DNA of 36,557 nt from an uncultured Erwinia sp. (GCA_945290265.1 CALYQW010000030.1:1-36557); one strand, 5' to 3'; positions 17,215 to 26,221 are shown, numbered from the stretch's first letter. Numbers and translations are program-made. The notes: a model not told the origin generated them from the sequence alone.

Positions 17215-17238
17215 AAGTCTCACCCGAAGGTGAGACTT
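17215..17238 (-). repeat. Intercistronic hairpin between major fimbrial subunit and chaperone
   Basis: A perfect 10-bp stem (AAGTCTCACC/GGTGAGACTT) closes, on the minus strand, with a TTCG loop flanked by C and G, which is the very stable UUCG tetraloop. It begins 25 bases after the major-subunit stop. No T-run follows on the minus strand, so it is more likely an mRNA-stabilising or processing stem than a strict terminator. Such stems set the excess of shaft subunit over chaperone and usher in pilus operons. Confidence 0.8.
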
Positions 17239-17262
17239 TTATATTACGGTTAAGTAACGCTA

Positions 17263-17814
17263 TCAGGGGTAGGCCAGTACATAGGTCACCTGAGCGGTCA
17301 CATCACCCACGGTAGGGACGCCGGTTGAATAGTAACCACCTGCATAGGTCAAAGTGGCGTCACCGAGAGGATTCGTACCCGTTCCTGGTGTGACTGTAAA
17401 GTATTTTTTACCGGTATCGCCCACGCGCAGCTGGGTGTGGTCATCGTTATACAGACGTACCTCAATATTTGTTGCCGCATTTGTTGTGGCCGAATTGGTC
17501 AGGTTATAGGTACTGGTATTAACCCCGCTGTTGATATTCGCTTCAAAGTGAGCGGCCACGCCGGTTATAGTTGACGGACATTTTGTCACTTTGATCTCGA
17601 AGAATTTAGTCCCTAATTCCACGCCAGCTTTCGGGAAGCTCTGCACACTCAGATGAGGCAGGGGAACGGTGATATTTTCCAGATTATCAACGATCTGGCA
17701 AGTATCGGCTTCCAACTTACCGTTAAAAGTTACCGTACCGCTCGACCCAGCAGCGTAAGAACCCGCAGATACGGACATAGCTACTGCGCAGATTGCACAC
17801 TGAATTTTACGCAT
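17263..17814 (-). CDS. Major fimbrial subunit (FimA-like pilin)
   Basis: This is the shaft pilin, secreted to the periplasm and polymerised outside the cell. The 183-residue precursor has a signal peptide (cleavage near AGSYA-AG, about residue 22). The pilin fold shows the Cys pair (ADTCQIVDN and VTKCPSTI), the beta-zipper near the end and a terminal aromatic strand VTYVLAYP. The ribosome-binding site AAGGATGG precedes the ATG. The gene starts 62 bases past the clpV stop with no terminator between them, so it may be transcribed with clpV, although a promoter in the gap cannot be excluded. First gene of the four-gene fimbrial block. Confidence 0.93.
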   Translation of the reverse strand: MRKIQCAICAVAMSVSAGSYAAGSSGTVTFNGKLEADTCQIVDNLENITVPLPHLSVQSFPKAGVELGTKFFEIKVTKCPSTITGVAAHFEANINSGVNTSTYNLTNSATTNAATNIEVRLYNDDHTQLRVGDTGKKYFTVTPGTGTNPLGDATLTYAGGYYSTGVPTVGDVTAQVTYVLAYP

Positions 17815-17876
17815 ATTTAAACCATCCTTATTAATGTTTACTGTAAAAAAAACGACTCATCATCCATTGCGAAATT

Positions 17877-20552
17877 TTATTTACTGTGTGTTACTTCCAT
17901 TTTTAATTCAGTAGTGAATCCATCAACATTGTGGTCAAGCACCATGGTAAAACCTGCTAACTCTCCCTGACGTTCCAGTACTTTTTTACTTAACAGTGGC
18001 GTTATATTTTGTTCAATATAACGAATCAGCAGACGGGCACCAGTTTCCGCTACCGGACATTGCGCGACTACATGTTCTGTTACCGCCTCACTCCAGCTAA
18101 ATTCCATATTATGCTGGCTGTTAAGCCGGTCACGAACTCTTTTAAGGTGCAGATTCACTATATGATTCAGTGTCTCTGCCTGCAGTGGCAAATAAGGTGC
18201 CACAGTGACCCTGCCGAGAAATGCTGCCGGGAATACCTTCAGCAGTTCTGGTTGCAACGCGCCGGTTAGCCCTTCACTGTCCGGTGCCGTTTCTTCATCG
18301 GCATACAGCTGGCTAATCAGTTCACTGCCGGTATTACTGGTCAGCAGAATAATGGTGTTTTTGAAGTCAATAACCCGACCTTCCCCATCTTCCATCTGAC
18401 CTTTATCAAACACCTGGTAAAACAGTTCATGGACATCAGGATGCGCTTTTTCAACTTCATCCAGCAGCACCACGCTGTAAGGCTTACGACGCACCGCTTC
18501 GGTTAACACGCCGCCCTCACCATAGCCAACATAACCTGGAGGTGAACCCTTCAGCGACGAAATGGTGTGCGATTCCTGATACTCGCTCATATTGATAGTG
18601 ATCAGGTTCTGTTCACCGCCATACATACTTTCCGCAATAGCCAGTGCCGTTTCGGTCTTACCCACACCCGACGGTCCCACCAGCATAAATACCCCCAGCG
18701 GTTTGCGGGGATCGGACAGACCGGCGCGGGCGGTCATAATACTTTCGCTAAGCTGGTCAATGGCTGTCGGCTGACCAATGACCCGACTGTTCAGACGCTG
18801 CGGCAATTCCATAACCGCCCGATATTCATCTTTCAGCATCTGACCCACCGGAATACCTGTCCAGTCACCGACGATTTTGGCGATCACTTCGGCATTCACT
18901 TCGGCCTGAACCAGCAGTTGGTCATTGCGCAGCGCGTTCAGGGCGTTTTCCTGCTCCAGCAAATGTGCACGCAGGGTCTGCAGTTCTGCTTCATCCGTTT
19001 CTTCACCAGCCACCTGACCGGCAATTTCCTGACGGATTGCCACAATGGCTTCCACACAGCTGCGCTCCGCCTGCCAGCACGCATCAAGGCGGACAATTTC
19101 ATCCTCAGCCTGGGCAATATCCGCTTTCAGTTCAGCAATCCGACCACCCTGCTCTTTACCAAATTGACGGGCTTTCTCCAGAGATTCCAGTTCAGCCTGA
19201 GCGGTTTCACGGCGCCATACCAGCTTTTGCAGTTCAGCCGGCGGAGCAAACTGCGCCACGGCGATACGCGCACAGGCAGTATCCAGCAGGCTGATGGCTT
19301 TATCCGGTAGCTGACGTGCCGGAATATAACGGTGGGACAGTTTGACTGCCGCCTGCACCGCTTCATCCATAATCCAGACGCCGTGGTGCTTCTCCAGCGA
19401 GGCCACCAGGCCACGCAGCATAGCAATCGCGCTATCTTCGCCAGGTTCGTCGACCTGCAGCACCTGGAAACGGCGGGTTAGTGCCGGATCTTTCTCGATA
19501 TGGCGCTTAAATTCACTCCAGGTGGTAGCACCAATGGTACGCAACTGTCCGCGCGCCAGTGCCGGCTTCAGCAGGTTAGCTGCATCCCCGGTACCGGCGT
19601 TACCTCCGGCCCCCACCAGGGTATGTACTTCATCAATAAACAGAATGACCGGTTGCTCGGCACCCATTGCCTCGTCGAGGACGCTTTTCAGACGCGCTTC
19701 AAATTCCCCTTTCATGCTGGCACCCGCCGACAGCGCCACCACATCCAGTGCCAACAGACGCACCTGACTTAAGGCGGGCGGCACATTACCGGCAACAATC
19801 GCCTGCGCCAGCCCCTCCACCACTGCCGTTTTACCCACTCCGGCTTCGCCGGTTAACAGCGGGTTATTCTGGCGACGACGCAGCAGAATATCGGTCATGG
19901 TAGTAATTTCCTGGCTTCTGCCCAGTACCGGATCGATTTTTCCTTCGCGGGCTAACGCCGTCAGATCGGTGGTGTACTGTGTAAGCGTTGCACCGCTGGT
20001 GCCGGAGAGCGCATTACTGGCTTCACCCGGCAGTTCGCCGCTGTAGCTGCCTGAGCCATCGGTGGGTGCTTCTTCAGCTTCAGGAGACTCACGGGTGATG
20101 TAATTGAGTTCTGTGCTCAATACATCCAGTGCGACTTTATCCAGTCCGGGAATGATCGCCAGCAAAGCACGGCGCAATTCCATATTGCTCAGCATCGCCA
20201 GTAACAAATGACCGCTGCGAATACGGTAATCCAGGCATTCCAGGCTGGCACATACCCACGCCCGCTCGATAGCCAGTTCAATATGGTAGGAGAAATCTGA
20301 GATTGAAGATGCGCCAGCTGGCAGTTTAGCCATCGCCTGAGCAAGACCACGCTCCAGCGTTTCAGCATCGACTTCAAAATAACGAACGATATGTTTAAAG
20401 TCGTTATCTTCGTGGTGCCAGAGTTGATTGATCCAGTGAACCAGCTCGACGTAGGGGTTGCCGCGCAGTTTACAAAGTGTGGTTGCACTCTCAATAGCTT
20501 TGAAGAGTGTTGTATCTAACTTTCCAAATAAATTCTTCCTGAGAACAGCCAC
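17877..20552 (-). CDS. clpV: T6SS AAA+ ATPase ClpV (TssH)
   Basis: ClpV disassembles the contracted TssB/TssC sheath so it can be reused. The 891 residues hold a Clp N-terminal domain, a first AAA+ module with Walker A GEAGVGKT (near 235-242) and Walker B VILFIDEVHTLVGAG, a coiled-coil middle region (about 410-540), and a second AAA+ module with GPSGVGKTE (near 630) and VVLLDEVEKAHPDV. The start is GTG at 20552 with AAGGA upstream. It is the first gene of the minus-strand arm and reads away from tssF across the 509-base control region. Confidence 0.98.
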   Translation of the reverse strand: MAVLRKNLFGKLDTTLFKAIESATTLCKLRGNPYVELVHWINQLWHHEDNDFKHIVRYFEVDAETLERGLAQAMAKLPAGASSISDFSYHIELAIERAWVCASLECLDYRIRSGHLLLAMLSNMELRRALLAIIPGLDKVALDVLSTELNYITRESPEAEEAPTDGSGSYSGELPGEASNALSGTSGATLTQYTTDLTALAREGKIDPVLGRSQEITTMTDILLRRRQNNPLLTGEAGVGKTAVVEGLAQAIVAGNVPPALSQVRLLALDVVALSAGASMKGEFEARLKSVLDEAMGAEQPVILFIDEVHTLVGAGGNAGTGDAANLLKPALARGQLRTIGATTWSEFKRHIEKDPALTRRFQVLQVDEPGEDSAIAMLRGLVASLEKHHGVWIMDEAVQAAVKLSHRYIPARQLPDKAISLLDTACARIAVAQFAPPAELQKLVWRRETAQAELESLEKARQFGKEQGGRIAELKADIAQAEDEIVRLDACWQAERSCVEAIVAIRQEIAGQVAGEETDEAELQTLRAHLLEQENALNALRNDQLLVQAEVNAEVIAKIVGDWTGIPVGQMLKDEYRAVMELPQRLNSRVIGQPTAIDQLSESIMTARAGLSDPRKPLGVFMLVGPSGVGKTETALAIAESMYGGEQNLITINMSEYQESHTISSLKGSPPGYVGYGEGGVLTEAVRRKPYSVVLLDEVEKAHPDVHELFYQVFDKGQMEDGEGRVIDFKNTIILLTSNTGSELISQLYADEETAPDSEGLTGALQPELLKVFPAAFLGRVTVAPYLPLQAETLNHIVNLHLKRVRDRLNSQHNMEFSWSEAVTEHVVAQCPVAETGARLLIRYIEQNITPLLSKKVLERQGELAGFTMVLDHNVDGFTTELKMEVTHSK

Positions 20553-20820
20553 GTTATATCCTTATTTTACCGTGCGTTTTCTGTCCATGATAATTTGTTA
20601 TTTAAAAGTTAACATTATGCTATCATGGGTAACTTTGTTATTTACATTCCACAACTGACCAAACTGAGGGCGCATTCCCCGGCGCACCTGCTCAAACAGA
20701 TGAGGAACAACAAGATTACAAACAGATATCCTTTAAATCCAGTGAACGTAAGTAAGTTCCAAATTACAACCGCACAAAATCTACAACAATGATCATTTTT
20801 TTTAAAGCATTGCCGCTTCA

Positions 20821-20851
20821 TTTAGGATTTTCTTCTTACAAAAATCCTAAA
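20821..20851. repeat. Perfect 11-bp inverted repeat in clpV-tssF region
   Basis: Arms TTTAGGATTTT (20821-20831) and AAAATCCTAAA (20841-20851) are separated by 9 bases. The centre-to-centre distance of the arms is 20 bases, about two helical turns, which suits a dimeric regulator. No T-run follows on either strand. Candidate operator for the divergent T6SS promoters. Confidence 0.6.
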
Positions 20852-20891
20852 ATACGGAAGCAAAGAGATTGAGCTTGAAAAAGGCAGAACA

Positions 20892-20945
20892 ATGAAATAT
20901 AAGTTCGCTCTCAATCTGGCTGAATTCGATAACAATACCGGCTAA
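20892..20945 (+). CDS. Possible 17-residue leader peptide
   Basis: ATG at 20892 follows AAGG with 7-base spacing and encodes MKYKFALNLAEFDNNTG before TAA. It lies 116 bases upstream of tssF on the same strand. No conservation can be judged from the sequence, and a frame this short arises easily by chance. Listed as a candidate only. Confidence 0.2.
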   Translation: MKYKFALNLAEFDNNTG

Positions 20946-21061
20946 ATCACCAGGATTAAGGATGCTCTGTGGCGGAAAGGTTACAGAATATCAATAGTTA
21001 ACTTAGCGGCAGATAAATCTCTGATCTCCTTTAACACTCATTTTTTACACCAGGTATTCGC

Positions 21062-22942
21062 GTGGATCATAAATTCCTTGACTACTACAATAAAGAACTC
21101 ACCTTCATGCGCGAGATGGCTCATGAATTCGCTGACAAACACCCGAAAATTGCCGGGCGTCTTGGTATGCGTGGTATTGAAGTAGCCGATCCTTTTGTCG
21201 AGCGCCTGATTGAATCATTCTGCTTTATGTCTGCCAGAACCCAGCTGAAGCTCGATGCGGAATTTCCGCCCTTCACCCGCAGACTACTGGATATTATTTA
21301 CCCCAATTATACCGCCCCAACGCCATCAATGGGCGTTATCCAGTTGCAACCGAGCCTGAAAGAAGGTGATCTAACTCACGGTTATTCTGTAAAAAGGAAC
21401 ACTGCGTTTTTAACACCTATCGCGCCCGGAGAATTAACCCGCTGTGAATTCCGCAGTGGGCAGGATGTGCAACTTTGGCCGTTGGAAATTGCCGACGCGC
21501 GTTTAACATCCCTGCCACCGGACATGCCTAATCTGGAGCGTCATCGTATTCCGTTACAGCGCTTAAAAAGTGCGTTGCGCATCAAATTAAAACTGCCTGA
21601 CGAGATAAAATTTAGCCAGTTAACCGGACTGGACAGACTGCCTGTCTATATTGATGGTGACGAACGCATTGTCTCGCAAATATTTGAGTTACTGCACGCC
21701 AATCATGTTGCCACTATCATTCGTAACGGACAGGGAGAAAAGTCTCACGACACAATTATCAGCAAATCGGCACTGGATTTTGAGGGTCTTTCACCAGATC
21801 AAAGCCTGCTACCTGTCGCATGGAATATTTTCCAGGGACATAACCTGATTCAGGAATATTTCTCCTGCCGGCAGCGCTTTTACTTTTTCACCCTGACACA
21901 GCTGGCTCAGGGGCTTAAGCATAACCACTCCAGTGAAGCTGAAATCATAATCCTGCTGGACAAACAGTCGTCTGAATTAACTGGTCATGTCTCAGCATCA
22001 CGGTTTTTGCTGTACTGCACCCCTGTGATTAACCTGTTTCCGCGCCGTATGGATAAGCTGGAAATAAATCCGTCTCAGAATGAGTTTCATGTGGTTCCCG
22101 ATCGCAGCCGCCCGCTGGATTTTGAAATTTTCTCGATTAATAAAGTTTTTGGGCAGAAGGCAGAAACCAGCAAAGAAGTGGTGTTCAATTCATTATATCA
22201 GACGCGCCACAGCGACCGCGGTAACTTTGGCCGCTATTTTTCCACCCTGCGCAAAACCCGCCAGGGAAACAATAATGCCAGGAAATACGATACTCGTACT
22301 CCTTATGCCGGCACGGAAATTTTTCTGTCACTGGTTGATCAGCAGGAAGCGCCATACAGCGATACTATGCGCTATTTGTCAATCGACGCGATGGTGACCA
22401 ACCGCGATCTGCCGCGTCTTATTGCCGCCAGCGGTAATTTTTCGCTCACCATGCCGGATTCGGCACCGGTACAGGGCGCTCGTTTTGTGTTCCAGCCCAG
22501 TGCGCCGCGCGCGCCCTTTGCCAACGGTGAATCCGCCTGGCGCTTAATTCGCCAGCTCAGCTTTAACTATATTCCGCTGTCTGATATGCCACACAGCGAA
22601 GGGGGGGAATGCCTGCGCAATATGCTACGGCTGTTTATTAGTGATTTCGATCATGAATCTGCCGCACAGGTTGATGCGCTGGTCGGCTGTAAGACCGAAT
22701 CGATCATTCGTCGTTTGCCGGGTAACAGCCTGCTGGTGTACGCCCGTGGGGTACGCTGCGAACTCACCATTGATGAAGAAAATTTTTCCGGGATCAGCCC
22801 CTATCTGTTCGGCATGATTATGGAAAACTATCTGGCCCGCCATGCGGCAATTAATGTCTTTACGGAAACGGCGCTCTATTCCATGCAACGCGGACTGGTT
22901 GGCCAGTGGCAGGCACGTCCCGGACGCCGGGGAGTGCTGTAA
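21062..22942 (+). CDS. tssF: T6SS baseplate protein TssF
   Basis: TssF is the large wedge component of the baseplate, bound to TssG. The 626 residues are of usual length. Family features are the N-terminus DHKFLDYYNKELTFMREMAHEFA, PFVERLIESFCFMSARTQLKLD and the C-terminal FSGISPYLFGMIMENYLARHAAINVFTET. The start is GTG at 21062, chosen because DxxxLxYYNxEL is the conserved family beginning; the ribosome-binding site is weak. The stop overlaps the tssG ATG (TAATG). A G7 run lies at 22601-22607. Confidence 0.97.
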   Translation: MDHKFLDYYNKELTFMREMAHEFADKHPKIAGRLGMRGIEVADPFVERLIESFCFMSARTQLKLDAEFPPFTRRLLDIIYPNYTAPTPSMGVIQLQPSLKEGDLTHGYSVKRNTAFLTPIAPGELTRCEFRSGQDVQLWPLEIADARLTSLPPDMPNLERHRIPLQRLKSALRIKLKLPDEIKFSQLTGLDRLPVYIDGDERIVSQIFELLHANHVATIIRNGQGEKSHDTIISKSALDFEGLSPDQSLLPVAWNIFQGHNLIQEYFSCRQRFYFFTLTQLAQGLKHNHSSEAEIIILLDKQSSELTGHVSASRFLLYCTPVINLFPRRMDKLEINPSQNEFHVVPDRSRPLDFEIFSINKVFGQKAETSKEVVFNSLYQTRHSDRGNFGRYFSTLRKTRQGNNNARKYDTRTPYAGTEIFLSLVDQQEAPYSDTMRYLSIDAMVTNRDLPRLIAASGNFSLTMPDSAPVQGARFVFQPSAPRAPFANGESAWRLIRQLSFNYIPLSDMPHSEGGECLRNMLRLFISDFDHESAAQVDALVGCKTESIIRRLPGNSLLVYARGVRCELTIDEENFSGISPYLFGMIMENYLARHAAINVFTETALYSMQRGLVGQWQARPGRRGVL

Positions 22943-23952
22943 TGACTGACAACCGTTTTCAGTCAGAACAACAGCAAGCATCGTCTGAGACTGAACCACT
23001 GCAAAGTGGTTTTATCAGTATTATGCGTAAGCTCGCCGCGCGTTCACCGCAACGGCCACTGCCCGGCAAAGCCGAGCTGCCCTCGCAGGAAAATTTTCGT
23101 CTTGGTCAGTCGGCACATATGGTCTTTGCGCCGCGTGAAATTGCCGGGATAGATTATCAGGATGGTAAAACTGAACTGGACCTGTTCTCTCTGGGACTTT
23201 GGGGGCCTCAGGGCGCACTGCCACTCCATCTTACCGAGTTGGCTTATTCGCGTGCCGAATCCCACGACAATACGCTCATCGACTTTGTTAATCTGTTTCA
23301 TCATCGTGCGTTATCTCAGTTCTGGCGTGCATGGTTTGTTTCTCAGGACACGGCCTCTCTCGATCGTCGGGATGATGAACGCTTTTCCTTTTATGTTGGC
23401 AGTCTGATGGGCATGGATCCCGCTGAGCTGACTGAGAGTGAGTTGCCACTTCATCCTCGCCTCGCCTCCTCGGCACATGTCATCCGCGAAGCCCGTAATC
23501 CTGAAGGGCTGGCCGGCGCGCTTCAGTACTATTTCGAAGTCCCGGTACAGCTAAATGAGTACGCAACGCAATGGATTATTCTGCAAAACAGCGATCTGTC
23601 GCAGTTAGGTAACGACAACAGCTCGCTGACACTGGCCGATGGTGCCATTCTTGGCGATACCGTGCTCGACCGTCAGCATAAGTTTCAGATGATTTTTGGG
23701 CCACTCAGCCTGCAGCAATATCTGCGCTTCAGCCCGTGGGGGCAGGATTTGCCGGTACTGCGTGAGTGGGTACGAAATTTTGTCGGTTATGAATATGCCT
23801 GGGAAGTGGGGCTGGTGCTGGCAGCAGATGAAGTCCCCTACGCCACGCTGGGAGAGACACATCAGTTGGGGTATACCAGTTGGCTGGATCGCACGGATAA
23901 AAGTACGCCTCTGGCAGGGATGAGTTTCGATCCGGAAAGCTCCGGGCGTTAA
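22942..23952 (+). CDS. tssG: T6SS baseplate protein TssG
   Basis: TssG (VasB/ImpH) is the small wedge component of the baseplate. The chosen ATG at 22942 gives 336 residues, overlaps the tssF stop by one base and has GGGGAG just upstream; an earlier GTG at 22906 lies inside tssF and is unlikely. Family hallmarks are FISIMRKLAARSP, the VFAPREIAGIDY segment, LFSLGLWGPQGALPLHLTEL and FVNLFHHRALSQFWRAW. Confidence 0.96.
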   Translation: MTDNRFQSEQQQASSETEPLQSGFISIMRKLAARSPQRPLPGKAELPSQENFRLGQSAHMVFAPREIAGIDYQDGKTELDLFSLGLWGPQGALPLHLTELAYSRAESHDNTLIDFVNLFHHRALSQFWRAWFVSQDTASLDRRDDERFSFYVGSLMGMDPAELTESELPLHPRLASSAHVIREARNPEGLAGALQYYFEVPVQLNEYATQWIILQNSDLSQLGNDNSSLTLADGAILGDTVLDRQHKFQMIFGPLSLQQYLRFSPWGQDLPVLREWVRNFVGYEYAWEVGLVLAADEVPYATLGETHQLGYTSWLDRTDKSTPLAGMSFDPESSGR

Positions 23953-23983
23953 CGCTTGTTACGACATTATGAAGGGAAGCAAA

Positions 23984-25054
23984 GTGAGTGAGTTAACCAT
24001 TCCGTGTCCTGACTGGTATCAGTCAATACTAAAACCCAGTACCGTTCATCCTCCCTGTGGCGAAAGCCTGGAATATGATTCCGCCTTTCTTATGTTGCAG
24101 AGTCATCTACAGCCCCGGCTGGGCGCAGAATACGGCGATTTTGTCGAAGCCATTGAACCGATTAACTGGCCCGAAATTGAGCGGGAAGCCAGCGCTTTAC
24201 TGGTAAAAAGTAAGGATGTTCGCCTGGTAATTATGCTGATCCGTTGCAGGATGCGTCAGGTCGGCGTTAGCGCGCTCTGCGAAGGGATTGAAGCCCTGCT
24301 GTGTTTACTGGAAACCTGGCCAGAAGCGCTGCATCCTCAGCTGTATGATGAAGGAGAATATATACCTATCATACGTGCCAATGCCTTCGCCGAAATGGAG
24401 TCGGTTGAGGGTTTGATGTCCGATTTTCGTCAGCAAATGCTGCCGCGTGCCACCGGTCTACAGCTTAGCGTACGTGATGTAGAAAAAGCCTCCACCTTTC
24501 CCCGTGAAGAAGGGGCACATAACGATCTGACCATGAATGCTGTGCGCCTGTCCTGGCAACAGGAGCCGGCGATTGTCTCACTTCAGCTGGCGGCACAGCG
24601 TCTGACTTTGTTAACCAAGCGTCTGCGCGAGTCACTGGGTGAAGATGCCCCTGAATTCAATCAGTTGCAGACCCTGCTGGGCTATTTTGGTTCAGCGCCC
24701 GCGGCCGCGCCAGCCCCGGAAATTACTGATGCCGCGCCAGTAATAGAATCCACGGTATATCATCAGAAGACGGCAGAAACCATGACCGTTTCCGCTGCGC
24801 AGATTAATCCTCTGCCCGCCAGCCTGAACTCAGTAAGCGCTCCGAGAGCGATTGAAAGCCGGGCCGATGCCCTGAACCGGTTACGCGAAGTTCGTAGTTG
24901 GTTCAGTCAGACAGAGCCCAGCAGCCCGGTGATCTGTCTGCTGGCCTTTACCGAAAAAACCATAGGTAAAAGTTTTACTGAGCTGTTGCAGTTTCTGCCA
25001 CAGGAATTAATTAGCCGTCTGGAACCCGGTCAGGGGGAGGGGCAGTCATCATGA
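23984..25054 (+). CDS. tssA: T6SS protein TssA (ImpA family)
   Basis: TssA primes and caps assembly of the sheath and tube at the baseplate. The GTG at 23984 is preferred, giving 356 residues, because GAAGGGA sits at ideal spacing; the ATG at 23969 precedes that site. The N-terminal ImpA domain is clear (CGESLEYDSAFLML, INWPEIEREASALLVKSKDVRLVIML). A linker rich in Ala/Pro (about 232-290) leads to a short C-terminal segment (RADALNRLREVRSWFSQTEPSSPV). The stop overlaps the start of the fimbrial adhesin gene as ATGA, an unexpected neighbour for a T6SS gene. Confidence 0.94.
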   Translation: MSELTIPCPDWYQSILKPSTVHPPCGESLEYDSAFLMLQSHLQPRLGAEYGDFVEAIEPINWPEIEREASALLVKSKDVRLVIMLIRCRMRQVGVSALCEGIEALLCLLETWPEALHPQLYDEGEYIPIIRANAFAEMESVEGLMSDFRQQMLPRATGLQLSVRDVEKASTFPREEGAHNDLTMNAVRLSWQQEPAIVSLQLAAQRLTLLTKRLRESLGEDAPEFNQLQTLLGYFGSAPAAAPAPEITDAAPVIESTVYHQKTAETMTVSAAQINPLPASLNSVSAPRAIESRADALNRLREVRSWFSQTEPSSPVICLLAFTEKTIGKSFTELLQFLPQELISRLEPGQGEGQSS

Positions 25055-26043
25055 AAAAACGTAATCGGTTAGCTGTGCTAATTCCCTTACTGTTCAATAC
25101 GCCGGTAATGGCGCTTTGTGTCCTTGACAAGGTGCCACCGCTGGGGGGGGTAGATCCAATGACTTTATCCAGTCCAGCGTTAACGATTTATATTGATGCT
25201 GATCAGAAGGCAAGCACAACAACGCCCATTGATGTAGTAAGCACCCCAACGAGTCAGCTGATCAGTTATCTCTGCATAAAAGATCAGGATATATATGGTA
25301 AAAATGTTTTGCCACCACTAACTTCAGCGGGTGCGGCGGGCATGTTTACCACCCTGATTGACGGTATCGCTATCAAACCTTTATTTGGCAACAATAAAGG
25401 TATGGGGACATTTAATTCGGAAAGGACGGTCAGTCAGGCTCGTATGAACTTCTCGACAGCATCCTTTTATAAGGCGGAATTTTACAAAACTCGGGATCGT
25501 TTGGATTTACAAAATCCCGATGGCGATATTGTAATGAATTCAGGGCCGATTGCTTTTAACTGGATGAATATTGCCAACCAGGACAATGCCGCTTTGACAT
25601 TCAACCTGGGCGAGATCCATATTATCAGTACCCCCGTTTGTCGCCTGGATGGGACACGAACCGTCGATTTCAATAATGTCAACTCCAGTCAACTGCGTGC
25701 CGGCGTTAGCAGACCGTTAAATTTTAGTCTGGTGTGTGCCACCGATTATGGGTCGTACACTGCGAAAGCCGCGCTGACAACGCAAACAGCCACCAGCGAT
25801 AATAAATTTATTAAGGTCTTTGACAGTCTAGATAATCCGGATGTGATGAAAATAGAAGTACGTGACAGTAAAGGGAAAAGCTTACCACTGGATGGCCTTA
25901 CCGGTGAGGTACAGCAAAATGTGACCAGTGAGGTCCCTGCTGATTTTAACTGGACGGCGATCCTGTCTGCCGCGTCTGATACTGAGCTACCACAAAATGG
26001 TAAGTTCAGAGCACAGGCCGAAATTGTCCTGGACTTGAATTAA
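25051..26043 (+). CDS. Two-domain fimbrial tip adhesin
   Basis: This 330-residue secreted protein is built like a chaperone-usher tip adhesin. A signal peptide (MKKRNRLAVLIPLLFNTPVMA) is followed by an N-terminal receptor-binding-type domain (about 22-195, with Cys in ALCVLDK and YLCIKDQ). A C-terminal pilin domain follows (about 205-330), with a Cys pair (TPVCRLDG and SLVCATDY), the FimH-like stretch RAGVSRPLNFSLVC and a final strand GKFRAQAEIVLDLN. Usual pilin-type adhesin length is about 300. It has no chaperone or usher next to it; those are on the other strand 8 kb away at 13660-17178. Its ATG is coupled to tssA by ATGA. A G8 run at 25143-25150 (codons 31-34) would place TAG in frame on loss of one G. 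No homologue named; ligand unknown. Confidence 0.85.
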   Translation: MKKRNRLAVLIPLLFNTPVMALCVLDKVPPLGGVDPMTLSSPALTIYIDADQKASTTTPIDVVSTPTSQLISYLCIKDQDIYGKNVLPPLTSAGAAGMFTTLIDGIAIKPLFGNNKGMGTFNSERTVSQARMNFSTASFYKAEFYKTRDRLDLQNPDGDIVMNSGPIAFNWMNIANQDNAALTFNLGEIHIISTPVCRLDGTRTVDFNNVNSSQLRAGVSRPLNFSLVCATDYGSYTAKAALTTQTATSDNKFIKVFDSLDNPDVMKIEVRDSKGKSLPLDGLTGEVQQNVTSEVPADFNWTAILSAASDTELPQNGKFRAQAEIVLDLN

Positions 26044-26221
26044 CTGAAGATCAACTTCTGTCTGATATAACCGACACAGCATCCAGGGTACAAACAAAAT
26101 ATCGCTGGTTTTTTGCTTTGTCTGCCACCGTACACTTTATAAGCAGCGTTTAAACAGGATAAATTTAAATCAGGTCCGATCAGGACGGCCTGAATTATAA
26201 TCAGAAAAACATGGATACGTT

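Larger units (their letters stand above)
20553..21061. promoter_or_regulatory. Divergent control region between clpV and tssF
   Basis: These 509 bases separate the two divergent T6SS arms and must hold promoters for both. It is AT-rich with no substantial gene. Inside are a perfect 11-bp inverted repeat (20821-20851) and a possible 17-codon reading frame (20892-20945). I did not find a convincing -35/-10 pair or a sigma-54 (GG-N10-GC) element. Confidence 0.75.

Noticed and set aside
18567-19310. Plus-strand 247-codon frame opposite clpV
   Set aside because: Antisense to the second AAA+ module and coiled coil of clpV, which are conserved; no domain seen in the shadow frame.
26044-26221. Possible terminator between the adhesin and glycosyltransferase genes
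   Set aside because: Only imperfect short repeats (around 26172-26193) without a T-run; not enough to call a terminator.
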